This document shows positions 34,995 through 43,831 of a stretch of 64,000 nucleotides of DNA, piece after piece. A program made the translations under genes and the position numbers. Within the stretch, counting starts at the first letter, position 1. Each line of letters opens with the position of its first letter. A model generated the notes under the pieces. That model had not been told where the DNA came from. It saw only the letters and a list, made by a program, of their open reading frames with translations, and searched no databases. This DNA comes from Rhodococcus opacus B4 (lineage in GTDB: Bacteria; Actinomycetota; Actinomycetes; Mycobacteriales; Mycobacteriaceae), in the NCBI RefSeq assembly GCF_000010805.1, contig NC_012522.1, positions 7,688,001 to 7,752,000 of the forward strand, in the 5' to 3' direction.

Positions 34995-35046
34995 TTGACC
35001 GGGGATGTGATGTGGCCGATAGTAGACTACTAAAGCGCTTAAGTAG
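34995..35046 (+). promoter_or_regulatory. Promoter with family-A LacI operator for the IolE-like gene
   Basis: -35 TTGACC (34995-35000), 17-bp spacer, -10 GATAGT (35018-35023). CTACTAAAGCGCTTAAGTAG (35027-35046), palindromic at 18 of 20 positions, covers the expected start of transcription: a repressor site. Confidence 0.75.
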
Positions 35047-35144
35047 ACCGATCTAACCACGTCCGACTTGTGGGCACACCGTTCTACGGCGCTCGGTGAT
35101 GAAGATCGATCAGTCCAGTGCCATTCACGACGAAGGAAGTAACG

Positions 35145-36143
35145 ATGAAGCTCGGCGTTTACAACGCAATCCTGCACGACAAGAGCCTGCCCGAGGCGCT
35201 GGAGACCATCGCTTCCCTCGGCCTCGAAGGCATCGAGATCAACTCGGGCGGCTTCCTGCCTCCCGTTCACATCCCGGTGGCTGATCTGCTGTCCGGCAAG
35301 GTGGCGCCTGCCGAGTACCTCGCGGTGTTCGAGGGAACGGGCGTGTCGATTGCAGGTCTGAACTGCAACGGCAACCCGCTGCATCCCGATCCCGAGGTCG
35401 GCCCGGAAGACGCCGACGACCTGCGTAACTCCATCAAGGTCGCCGGACTGCTTGGTATCGACCGGGTCGTCACCATGTCGGGTCTGCCCGCCGCACATGC
35501 CGGCGGACAGTGGCCGGCCTGGCACGTCAACACATGGGATTCGGGCTACCTCGACTCGCAGGACTACCAGTGGGACGAGGTAGCGGTCCCGTTCTGGACG
35601 GAGATCGACGCCCTCGCCCGCGAGAACGACGTCAAGGTCGCCATCGAGATGCACCCCCAGAACCTCGTGTTCAACCCGCCGACGCTCAAGCGCCTGGTCG
35701 ACAAGATCGGCGCCACCAATATCGGCGCCGAGATGGACCCGTCGCACCTGTTCTGGCAGGGCATCGACCCCGTCAAGGCGATCGAGTGGCTCGGCCCGTT
35801 TGTCTACCATGCGGCAGCGAAGGACACTCGCATCAACAAGAACTGCGAGATCTACGGAGTCCTCGACGATCGCTTCACCCGCATTCCTGCGGACCAGAAC
35901 CCGACTGGGCTCGGCGGCAAGCACGTCGTCAACAAGTGGCCCGAGGATTCCGCGTGGGACTTCGTCGCCGTCGGCAACGGACACGACGTGGAGTTCTGGA
36001 CTCGCTTCCTCGCCGCCCTGCACAAGGTCGACCCCAACATGGCCGTCAACATCGAGCACGAGGACACCGCATACAGCGCACTCGAAGGACTGCAGATCGC
36101 AGCCGACACCCTATTGGCAGCCAAGAAGTCGGCCGGAATCTGA
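35145..36143 (+). CDS. Sugar phosphate isomerase/epimerase (IolE/IolH-like TIM barrel)
   Basis: 332 aa, GAAGGAAG before ATG 35145. A xylose-isomerase-type TIM barrel with metal ligands visible: Glu168 (VAIEMHPQN), Asp198 and His201 (AEMDPSHLF), and Glu in NIEHEDTAYSAL near residue 310. Such proteins isomerise or dehydrate inositol-derived ketoses. A truncated close paralogue lies at 47839. Controlled by the operator at 35027; probably acts on an intermediate of the inositol-type pathway of this island. Confidence 0.88.
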   Translation: MKLGVYNAILHDKSLPEALETIASLGLEGIEINSGGFLPPVHIPVADLLSGKVAPAEYLAVFEGTGVSIAGLNCNGNPLHPDPEVGPEDADDLRNSIKVAGLLGIDRVVTMSGLPAAHAGGQWPAWHVNTWDSGYLDSQDYQWDEVAVPFWTEIDALARENDVKVAIEMHPQNLVFNPPTLKRLVDKIGATNIGAEMDPSHLFWQGIDPVKAIEWLGPFVYHAAAKDTRINKNCEIYGVLDDRFTRIPADQNPTGLGGKHVVNKWPEDSAWDFVAVGNGHDVEFWTRFLAALHKVDPNMAVNIEHEDTAYSALEGLQIAADTLLAAKKSAGI

Positions 36144-36439
36144 CGCTTCGACTGTCCGAGCGTGCTCGGTGGTTCCGAACGCCGACGAGGAAAAGATGAC
36201 TATCTCCAACATATCTCGACGAAATAGCGGTCTCCGTACTGATGCGGCGGTTCGCTATGAAGTGATCGACGGTGGCAAGCTGGTCGATTTCTCCGTCAGC
36301 TGGGCGAGCCGTACTGCGGCCGGCCTGCCGTGGAGGTCCTCGTCTAATTCTCACCCACGGTACGGAACTACCGAGGCACGACTGCAGCGCGCGCACTCGG
36401 CGAGCGCCTCGTACAGTATCGGAACCTTCAGCGGGCCAC

Positions 36440-36862
36440 TCGACGCCGGAAGTCTTGCAGAACCCGCAGATTGCTCTGTTCGCAACAGAGTCCGGCCGAC
36501 ACGTCGACGTCGAGGTGTCGTCAGTACCGGCATCGCCTTCGAGGTGTGTACAGGGGGCGTCGCCGAACGCCGAAGCGCCATGACCGGACCCGACGTCGGG
36601 TTAGGTCCGCAAGACCGTCCCGGGTACGTGGGGCGGCACCATCGCACCTCGGTCGTCGAGAGTTTCGGGCGGGCCTACGACGCGGAGTTCAGCGATGGGC
36701 CGGCGCAGAACAAAAGGAAGCCAATCCGGTGTCTTCATCGACGGCTCAGGAGCCGGGGACGGCTACGCGGACGCAGCAGTGTGCGCTGCAGGTGTGAAAA
36801 CCCTCGGATCCGGGGAGCGAGTCAAGGTCGAGGCGGTGCAGCGATCGAGCATCCCCCGCACA
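36440..36862 (+). pseudogene. Decayed inositol 2-dehydrogenase (Gfo/Idh/MocA) C-terminal remnant
   Basis: Pieces of a Gfo/Idh C-terminal domain are spread over all three frames in the right order: ALFATESGRHVDVEVSSV, then FGRAYDAEF, then GDGYADAAVCAAGVKTLGSGERVKVEAVQR. Several frameshifts and deletions are needed to join them. It lies between an intact isomerase and an intact SDR, where a working iolG would be expected. An unexplained 5' segment beginning MTISNISRRNSG (36196) precedes it. Confidence 0.6.
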
Positions 36863-36920
36863 TGATGTGCGATCGCAAGACACGCGAGCTCGATCTAACA
36901 CCGAGAAAGAGGATTCGACG

Positions 36921-37721
36921 ATGACCATAAGCTGGGCAACCTACTCTTACGACGGCCACGTAGTCGTTGTGACCGGAGCTGGATCAGGTATCGGTCGGGC
37001 GATCGCCGTAGCTTTCCTTGAGCAAGGCGCGACTGTCTGTCTGTTGGGTCGCTCACAGGAGGCACTCCGTGACACGATCGCGCGGTTCCCTGCAAAACGT
37101 ACCTTTGCGGTTCCGGCTGACGTCACTGTGCAGGCGGAAGTCGACAGCGCTGTTCAGTCGATACTCGACCGCTTCGGTCGGATAGACGTCGTGGTGAACA
37201 ACGCAGGGCTGAGTGAACCGAGTGTGATCGACGACTTCGATCACCAGGCATGGGATCGTATGCGCTCGGTCAACCTCGACGGATTCATTCATGTTGCGCG
37301 CGCCGCGGTTCCGATGCTGGAAGCCACAGGTGGAAACCTGATCGCGATCTCGTCGGTAGCAGGACTCGGTGGCGACTGGGGCCAGTTCGCGTACAACGCA
37401 ACCAAAGGCGGCGTCAACACCATGGTGCAGAGTCTGGCTTTGGACCTCGGTGGCAGGGGAATTCGAGTCAATGCAATCGCCCCCGGGTTCATCGCCACCA
37501 GACAGACGCAGTCCCGACTCGACGACGCCGACTTCTCGAATGCACTGATGAACCGAGTGCCGATGAACCGGGCTGGCGTTCCGGAGGATGTTGCGCGACT
37601 TGCATTATACCTTGCCAGTCCGGACGCCGGCTACATCACCGGAGCGATCATACCCGTCGATGGTGGTACGACGGCATCGACGGGAACGCCACGTCCGCTA
37701 CGGCCGATCCATTACCAATAA
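36921..37721 (+). CDS. SDR family oxidoreductase
   Basis: 266 aa from ATG 36921. It has TGAGSGIGRAIA (NAD(P) binding), NNAGL, the catalytic Ser in AISSVAGLGG, YNATKGG (Tyr and Lys) and the C-terminal GAIIPVDGGTT: a complete classical short-chain dehydrogenase. In this setting it may oxidise an inositol or keto-inositol. It is the last gene before the IS1380 element. Confidence 0.9.
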   Translation: MTISWATYSYDGHVVVVTGAGSGIGRAIAVAFLEQGATVCLLGRSQEALRDTIARFPAKRTFAVPADVTVQAEVDSAVQSILDRFGRIDVVVNNAGLSEPSVIDDFDHQAWDRMRSVNLDGFIHVARAAVPMLEATGGNLIAISSVAGLGGDWGQFAYNATKGGVNTMVQSLALDLGGRGIRVNAIAPGFIATRQTQSRLDDADFSNALMNRVPMNRAGVPEDVARLALYLASPDAGYITGAIIPVDGGTTASTGTPRPLRPIHYQ

Positions 37722-37768
37722 CGATTCCATTTCGGTCTTCGAGCAGTACTTGGACCGCGTACCGCGTC

Positions 37769-39377
37769 CTACACTCCGAGGGCAAGGACCGTAGACACGG
37801 ATGCACCCCTTCGCTGGCCTGATCGCTGCGAGTTCGTTGGGTGGCATGGCCCGGTGTGTGGGCATGGTTGAGCGGCCGACCTCTCGTGTCGGGTTGTTCC
37901 ACTGAGGCTTTCGCGTCGAGGCCGGGCAGGTGTCGCGGGCGTTGGGCGAGGATCGGCTGTGTGCGACCGAAGGTGTTGTCGAACAGGTTGCGCCACGCTG
38001 TTTCCCGCGGCCAGTTCTGCGGGAGGTGCAGCGTCAACCGTCTCGCCGAGGAGGCGACGCGTGCGGGGACCGAGACAATGGTGCGGCGGAGGGTGCCGGT
38101 CGTCGCCCTCGTGAGCTTCGGATCGCCGGTGAGGGTACCGGCGGCGCGGGTGAGACTGAAGGCCATCACCGCGCAGACGAGCCAGGCGGCGTTCGCGGTG
38201 AACCGGCCCGATGTGAGGTGCGCGAGGGCGGAGTTCTTCAGATCCGCGTGCAGCTGTTCGATGACGGCGTGCTGACGGTGGGTTTTGTGGGCGGCGACGG
38301 TACCGAGGTCGTCGCGGTCGGTGGTGGCGGCTGAACGCGTGGAACCGCCACGCCTCGAACAACGTGCCCTGGCCGTGGTCCTTGGATTGGTCGCCGGTCG
38401 GGGATTCGGCACCACCAGCCGCCCGGGGTTCTGGTGGGTTTTCTTCTAGGAGGCGAACGCCGTGACACGGTATCTCGGCGACCTCGGCACGCGAGATCCA
38501 GGTGTCGGTGCCCTCGTCGTAGACGGCGTCGGTGTACTCGATCGGCGTCCACGCGGACTCGTCGTCGCCGATCGATGCGATCGCACGTTCGACGGTGGCG
38601 GTCAGACGCACGGTCACCGACACATCGGCGCCGGCGCGAATCGCGGCCCCGATGGCGGGATGGCCATAGAACGCCGAATCGCCTCGGACCAGAACCTTCG
38701 GCGCCCTGGCGCCGCCCGCCCCGCCGACCTGGGAACGCAGCCGGTCGACGGTCGCCAGCGCATCGGCGACCATCCGGGCGGCCCCACGTGCGGAGCCGCA
38801 TGCCCCGCGCCGCAATCGCTGTCCGATGATCACCGGCGCAGCGGTCTCCGTGGTGACGGTGGTGATCAGGGCGTTCAACTCGCGGACCCCGGAGTAACCG
38901 TAGCCGGAGCCCTGCTTGCCGTGCCCATGCACCTCGATGATCGAATCGTCGATATCGACCAGCACCCGCCCGGTGTCGATACCACCGACCAGGGACGTTC
39001 CGTCGTCGAGAGCGCACAGGAACCGCGACGCGACGGCGCCCGTGTTGCCGGACGTGCCCGAAGCTGAACTGGCGAAGAAACGATCCCAGCGTCGACGGTG
39101 CATAGGGGCGGTCGCAGACGGTCCCCATCGTCCCGTGCCGCAGGATCGCTAGGTCGGCGATCCTGTCGGCGCCGGCGACCATCCCACCGATCAGGGACCC
39201 GATCTTGTAGCCAGCGTTGGCACCTTTGTCGGTCGGCACGCTCAGATGCTCGTCGGCGAGGGTGAGCAGGCCGCTGGCCTGCGCCAATGCCATCGCCGGG
39301 ACCAGCCCCCCGGCCGACATCAGATTCGGGTCGTCGAACCTCGCCGCGGCGACGGGCCGGGTATGAGATAGTTGCAT
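37769..39377 (-). pseudogene. IS1380-family transposase, two frameshifts
   Basis: Starts MQLSHTRPVAAARFDDPNLMSAGGLVPAMALAQASGL at 39377, runs to about 39080, continues in a second frame (SRFLCALDDGTSLVGGIDTGRVLVDIDDSIIEVHG ... KVLVRGDSAFYGHPAIG, with DDE-type Asp residues) and in a third from about 38340 (QHAVIEQLHADLKNSALAHLTSGRFTANAAWLV). The N-, middle and C-terminal parts of one transposase are thus all present but out of frame. The insertion sits right after the SDR gene. Exact terminal repeats were not resolved; the element probably spans about 37790-39500. Confidence 0.8.
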
Positions 39378-39625
39378 GTGCGAGATGCCCTCCGGTGCGG
39401 TGTGAACTGATCCCTAGACAAGATCGATTCTTCCACTACAGCAGGGCATTTCGCCGTTAGTACCCGCTCAACACCCCAACCGAATCGGTGTATCCGGGGT
39501 AAGGACCCGTGTCCCCAAAATTATGCATCCACGGCGTGTGAGCGACTACAGCGAGGATGCCACCCGTTGAAGAACGGCGATGGTAGTTGAAGAACGACGA
39601 TGGTAGGAGCCAGGCGCCCTCCCCG
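39378..39625. mobile_element. 5' flank and outer end of the IS1380 element
   Basis: Non-coding. It includes aatcggtgtatccggggt near 39483-39500, a likely end sequence; the opposite end near 37797 has cggatgcacc, only partly similar. A 12-base tandem repeat (gatggtagttgaagaacgac) lies at about 39580. Confidence 0.35.
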
Positions 39626-39928
39626 TTACGAGGCCTTGGTTTCGTAACGCCGGCTGGACGGTCGATGCGTGTAGTCGAGCAGTCGCTGGCGTTGATCGGG
39701 TTCGAGGCCGTTCGCGGCTGTGCTGGTGAGTGCTCGAGCGAGACGGGAACGGTACAGGTCGGCGGTCAGTCCGAAGGTGACGAAGATGTCGACGGTCGGC
39801 GCGCCGCCGTAGGGTTCCCATTTCGCCGCGAAGTCGAGCAGATCGACCACGTCGCTCAGGCCGATACGGCTGGCGACCGGTCGGGTGCAGGAGTTGCGTC
39901 GCGAGCGGGAGGTGCTTCGGGTGGTCAT
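39626..39928 (-). CDS. Small protein coupled to formaldehyde dehydrogenase (DUF3263-like)
   Basis: 100 aa; its ATG overlaps the stop of the dehydrogenase gene. IGLSDVVDLLDFAAKWEPYGGAPTVDIFVTFGLTADLYRSRLARAL resembles the short DUF3263-type helical domain (a segment that places an HTH-like turn after a W-x-Y motif). Last gene of the six-gene moc-type operon. Function unknown; coupling suggests a regulatory role for the operon. Confidence 0.65.
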   Translation of the reverse strand: MTTRSTSRSRRNSCTRPVASRIGLSDVVDLLDFAAKWEPYGGAPTVDIFVTFGLTADLYRSRLARALTSTAANGLEPDQRQRLLDYTHRPSSRRYETKAS

Positions 39929-41142
39929 GCGGTGATCACTCCGTGTGGGTCGATGACGAACTTTTCGGCGACGCCGCCGTCGAAGCGGGCATAGCCGGTG
40001 GGTGCGTCGTCGAGTGAGATGACGGTGGCGCCGACGGCGTCGGCGATGTGCACGCGGTCGTGGAGGATGGCGACCATCAGGCTGCGGTGGTACGTCATGA
40101 CGGGGCACTGGCCGGTCGCGAACGACAGGGATTTCGCCCATCCCGTGCCCAGGCTCAACGACAGTGCGCCGCGCCGGGCGGCGTCGTCGACCCCGCCGGG
40201 GTCGCCGGTGACGTAGAGGCCGGGGATGCCGATGCCGCCGCCGGCGGCGGTGATGTCCATCAGGGAGTTGAGGACGGTTGCGGGCTGTTCCTTGTCCGCG
40301 TCGGCGCCGTGTCCCCTGGCCTCGAAGCCGACCGCGTCCACGGCACAGTCGACCTCGGGGATCCCGAGGATCTGCTCGATCTGGTCCTGCGGATCTCCCT
40401 GTGCGACGTCGACGGTCTCGCAGCCGAATGACCGGGCCTGCGCGAGCCGGTCGGCGTTCATGTCGGCCACGATGACCACGGCGGCCCCGAGTAGCTGGGC
40501 ACCGACCGCTGCGGCGAGCCCGACCGGCCCGGCGCCGGCGATGTAGACGGTCGCTCCCGGGCGCACTCCGGCGGTGACGGCGCCGTGAAATCCGGTGGGG
40601 AAGATGTCCGACAGCATGGTCAGGTCGAGGATCTTCTCCATCGCCTGATCGCGGTCGGGAAACTTCAGCAGGTTGAAGTCGGCGTAGGGAACCATGACGT
40701 ACTCGGCCTGCCCGCCGACCCAACCGCCCATGTCGACGTACCCGTATGCCGACCCGGGCCGGTCGGGGTTGACGTTCAGGCAGATCCCGGTCTTGCCTGC
40801 CTTGCAGTTGCGGCAGCGCCCGCAGGCGATGTTGAACGGCACGGAGCACAGGTCGCCGATCTTGACGAATTCGACGTCGCGGCCGACTTCGACTACTTCG
40901 CCGGTGATTTCGTGGCCGAGGACCAGACCTGCGGGGGCGGTGGTGCGGCCGCGAACCATGTGCTGGTCGCTGCCGCAGATGTTCGTGGTGACGACCTTCA
41001 GGATTACCCCGTGTTCACACTTGCGGCCTACGTTCGCGGGATGCACGCCGGGTCCGTCCGTCAGCTCGAGTTTGGGGTACGCGATGTCGCGGACCTCGAC
41101 CTTGCCGGGTCCGACATAGGTGACCGCTCTGTTCGACGCCAT
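39925..41142 (-). CDS. fdhA: Zinc-dependent, glutathione-independent formaldehyde dehydrogenase type
   Basis: 405 aa from ATG 41142 (GGAG upstream). Catalytic zinc site CGSDQHM and GHEITGEVVEVG, structural zinc CGRCRNCKAGKTGIC, and Rossmann AGAGPVGLAAAVGAQLLGA are present. Length and the insert KCEHGVILKVVTTNICGSD fit the NAD-linked formaldehyde dismutase/dehydrogenase group. In this operon it would oxidise formaldehyde released by the MocDEF-type oxygenase. Confidence 0.87.
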   Translation of the reverse strand: MASNRAVTYVGPGKVEVRDIAYPKLELTDGPGVHPANVGRKCEHGVILKVVTTNICGSDQHMVRGRTTAPAGLVLGHEITGEVVEVGRDVEFVKIGDLCSVPFNIACGRCRNCKAGKTGICLNVNPDRPGSAYGYVDMGGWVGGQAEYVMVPYADFNLLKFPDRDQAMEKILDLTMLSDIFPTGFHGAVTAGVRPGATVYIAGAGPVGLAAAVGAQLLGAAVVIVADMNADRLAQARSFGCETVDVAQGDPQDQIEQILGIPEVDCAVDAVGFEARGHGADADKEQPATVLNSLMDITAAGGGIGIPGLYVTGDPGGVDDAARRGALSLSLGTGWAKSLSFATGQCPVMTYHRSLMVAILHDRVHIADAVGATVISLDDAPTGYARFDGGVAEKFVIDPHGVITA

Positions 41143-41186
41143 TGCCGTGCTCCTTCGTTCGGAAATTCGAGAGATGGTTCGGGTGC

Positions 41187-42191
41187 TCAGTGGGCTGCGA
41201 CGGGGTCCAGGCGGACGACGCGGCCGCCGATCATCCATTCGGTGAGGTAGAGGGTCGTGTCACGGACGGTGATGCCGTGCGGACTGTTGAATATTCCTTC
41301 GGCGAGCTCGGGCGCGACGGTCTGCCCGGTGTCGTCGATCCGGTTGGGCCAGCCGGGACCGTCGTGGTCGCGCAGCGACGACCCGATGTGGCCGAGGTAG
41401 TCGTCGCCGTCGAATATGGCTAAGGCGCCGAATAATTCGGTGACGACGAGGTGCCCCCGGTAGTCGACCATGCTGGACGGGCTGTCGACCACGTCGGTGG
41501 CGAGGGTGCGCAGGTACGTGCCGTCGAGACCGAAGACGACGATGCGGCGGTTCGACCGGTCGGCAACATAGAGGACCTTCTCGGCGCCCTCGGTCCGGAT
41601 CAGGATGCCGTGCGGGCAGTCGAATCGGGTCCCCGACTCGGTGCCGTCGAGAGTGGTGAGGAGGACCCTGTCCGCCGAGTAGCGGTGTATCAGGCTCTGC
41701 CCGTAGCCGTCGGCGACCCAGACGTCGCTGCCGGGGTCGTCGGTGTCCACGAGGGCGACGGAGGTGGGACTCCACGGCCCGAACGCTGCAGGGGCGTCGA
41801 GTTCGCGGACCACGCGCCCGTCGAGATCGAGTGCGACCACCCGTCCGCGCGCGTGGATTTCGTCGTAATCGGGGGTGTCGTGGACAAAGCGGTGACCGTT
41901 GTCGGCCGCCCACACCACCATTCCGTCGTCGGCGGTGGTCGCGACGGTGAGGCAGTGCATCTCCGTCAGGGGGGTGGTGATGCGTGTGCTGTCTCCGGTC
42001 TCGCTGATGCGGATCAAGTCGCGGCCTTCGGGGTGGGCGACCAGCAGCGAGCCGTCCGGAAGGGCGGCGATTCCCGAATGAAGCCAGCCGGTTCCGCCGT
42101 CGTGCCCGGTGGGCACTCGGGTCCAGCGGAGCGGGGTGTCACCGATGGCGAGTGAGGTCAGGTTGCGGCGGGTGCGCACAGGGGTCGGCAC
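41187..42191 (-). CDS. NHL-type beta-propeller protein
   Basis: 334 aa built of repeated blades: GIAALPDGSLLVAHPEGRDLIRI, GILIRTEGAEKVLYVADRSNRRIVVFGLDGTYLRTL, FNSPHGITVRDTTLYLTEW. No signal peptide, so cytosolic. Proteins of this SMP-30/NHL type include lactonases and scaffold proteins. It lies between the reductase and the formaldehyde dehydrogenase genes, so it may hydrolyse a lactone or hemiacetal intermediate; this is a guess from context. Confidence 0.75.
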   Translation of the reverse strand: MPTPVRTRRNLTSLAIGDTPLRWTRVPTGHDGGTGWLHSGIAALPDGSLLVAHPEGRDLIRISETGDSTRITTPLTEMHCLTVATTADDGMVVWAADNGHRFVHDTPDYDEIHARGRVVALDLDGRVVRELDAPAAFGPWSPTSVALVDTDDPGSDVWVADGYGQSLIHRYSADRVLLTTLDGTESGTRFDCPHGILIRTEGAEKVLYVADRSNRRIVVFGLDGTYLRTLATDVVDSPSSMVDYRGHLVVTELFGALAIFDGDDYLGHIGSSLRDHDGPGWPNRIDDTGQTVAPELAEGIFNSPHGITVRDTTLYLTEWMIGGRVVRLDPVAAH

Positions 42192-42235
42192 GGGGAAATC
42201 CTCCGGTGGTGAAGGCAGGCGGGTATCAGGTGGTA

Positions 42236-43462
42236 CTAGCGCAGGAAGTGCTTGAAGTTGACCGTCGGGTCGGCGAGTGCGGCGGGGTCTGCGACGACCC
42301 GCTTCGCGATGGCCATTTCGGCTAGGCGAATGTCCTTGGCGACGCTGTTTCCGGTGCCGACGGCGGCGGCGGAGACGAGGCGGCCGGTGCCGTCGATCCC
42401 GTACCGGATGTGCACGCCGTCGGGGCGCGAGCGCACGACTTCGGTGGCGGCCTCGGCCGGCAGCCCGGCGACCTGCAGGCTGACATCATATTGGTCGGAC
42501 CAGAACCAGGGGACGGCGTCGTAGGTGCGGTCTCCGCCAATCATGTTGTGGGCGGCGACGACCGCCTGGTCCTGGGCGTTGCGCCAGGCCTCGAGCCGGA
42601 TGCGGCGGCCTTCGTAGAGCGGGTGCGGGAACGAAGAACAGTCGCCGGCGGCGAAGATCCGCGGATCGGACGTCGCGAGGCGGTGATCGACCGTGATGCC
42701 GTTGTCGACGTGCAGTCCGGTCTTCTCTGCAAGCGTCGTTTCGGGTACGGCGCCGATTCCGATCACCAGGATGTCGCCGTCGACGGTAGTGCTATCACCG
42801 AGGGTCACGGTGGTGCCCGAACTTGTCTCGGTGATCTCGGTGAGGGAGACCCCGCACCGGACCGAGACTCCAGCCTCGACATGTCGGGCGTGGACGAGGG
42901 CGGCGACTTCGGCGGGGACCGCGCGGCCGAGGAGACGGTCGGCGACCTCGAGAAGAGTGACCTCGCAGCCGAGGGAGCGGGCGGCGGCCGCGAGTTCGAG
43001 TCCGATGAAGCCACCGCCGATCACCGTGACACGGGTCGCCGAGCGCAGCTGGGTACGCAGGCGGAGGGCGTCGTCGTGGGTGCGGAGGGTGTGGGCACGG
43101 TGGAAACCGGCGGTCATCGGCAGCATCCGCGGCGTCGCGCCGGTGGCCAGTAGCACGCGTTCGTATTCGATGCGCTCACCGCCTGCGAGGACGACCTCGC
43201 GCTGCTCGCGGTCGAGGTCGGTGACCTCTACGCCGGTGTGGTGAATGATATCGAGGTCGCGTAGCGCGGCCGCGTCATAGGCGGACAGGGGCACCGGGTC
43301 GTGGTCCGCAAGCAGAGCCGCCTTGGACAGGGGCGGCCGCTCGTACGGCAGATGCCGTTCGGCGCCGATCAGTTCGATCCGCCCGTCCCACCCGCCCGCA
43401 CGCAACTCGGCAGCAGCCCGCGCGCCGCATTCGCCTGCGCCGACGATCACCATCGCAGGCAT
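42236..43462 (-). CDS. mocF: FAD-dependent ferredoxin reductase (MocF-like)
   Basis: 408 aa. FAD motif VIVGAGECGARAAAELR at the N-terminus, NAD motif VTVIGGGFIGLELAAAARSLG, and the FAD-binding DPRIFAAGDCSSFP. It follows the one-base-separated Rieske gene, an arrangement for passing electrons NADH -> FAD -> 2Fe-2S -> oxygenase. In rhizobial rhizopine catabolism MocF has this role. Confidence 0.85.
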   Translation of the reverse strand: MPAMVIVGAGECGARAAAELRAGGWDGRIELIGAERHLPYERPPLSKAALLADHDPVPLSAYDAAALRDLDIIHHTGVEVTDLDREQREVVLAGGERIEYERVLLATGATPRMLPMTAGFHRAHTLRTHDDALRLRTQLRSATRVTVIGGGFIGLELAAAARSLGCEVTLLEVADRLLGRAVPAEVAALVHARHVEAGVSVRCGVSLTEITETSSGTTVTLGDSTTVDGDILVIGIGAVPETTLAEKTGLHVDNGITVDHRLATSDPRIFAAGDCSSFPHPLYEGRRIRLEAWRNAQDQAVVAAHNMIGGDRTYDAVPWFWSDQYDVSLQVAGLPAEAATEVVRSRPDGVHIRYGIDGTGRLVSAAAVGTGNSVAKDIRLAEMAIAKRVVADPAALADPTVNFKHFLR

Positions 43463-43463
43463 G

Positions 43464-43781
43464 TCAGCTGATCCCGATGTGGACGGTGTCGGAATCGTCG
43501 ACCTTGACCGGGTAGGTGCGCAGGTTCTCGATCACCGGTGCGCCCTGCGCTTCGCCGGTGGCGTACTCGAAACGTCCGTTGTGCTTGGGGCATTCGATGG
43601 TCTTGCCCATCACGAGGCCGTCGCAGAGAAGTTCGCGTTCGTGGGTGCAGTAGCCGTCGGTGGCGAAGAATTCGTCGTCTGCGGAGCGGTATATCGCGTA
43701 CTGGTTGCCGGCGTGCTCGAACGGGATGATGTCCTCGGTTTCGATGTCGTCGGCCTGGCAGGCGGGGATCCAGTTGGTCAT
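43464..43781 (-). CDS. mocE: MocE family Rieske 2Fe-2S ferredoxin
   Basis: 105 aa. The Rieske cluster ligands are Cys45, His47 (CTH) and Cys64, His67 (CPKH) with the usual intervening GLVMGKTIE. The MocE-type ferredoxin carries electrons from the reductase to the desaturase-type oxygenase. Gene order oxygenase-ferredoxin-reductase equals mocDEF. Confidence 0.9.
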   Translation of the reverse strand: MTNWIPACQADDIETEDIIPFEHAGNQYAIYRSADDEFFATDGYCTHERELLCDGLVMGKTIECPKHNGRFEYATGEAQGAPVIENLRTYPVKVDDSDTVHIGIS

Positions 43782-43831
43782 GGTGGTGGCCTTTTCGTGC
43801 GGGGAGACGGAGCGTTTCGGGGTGAGGTGGG

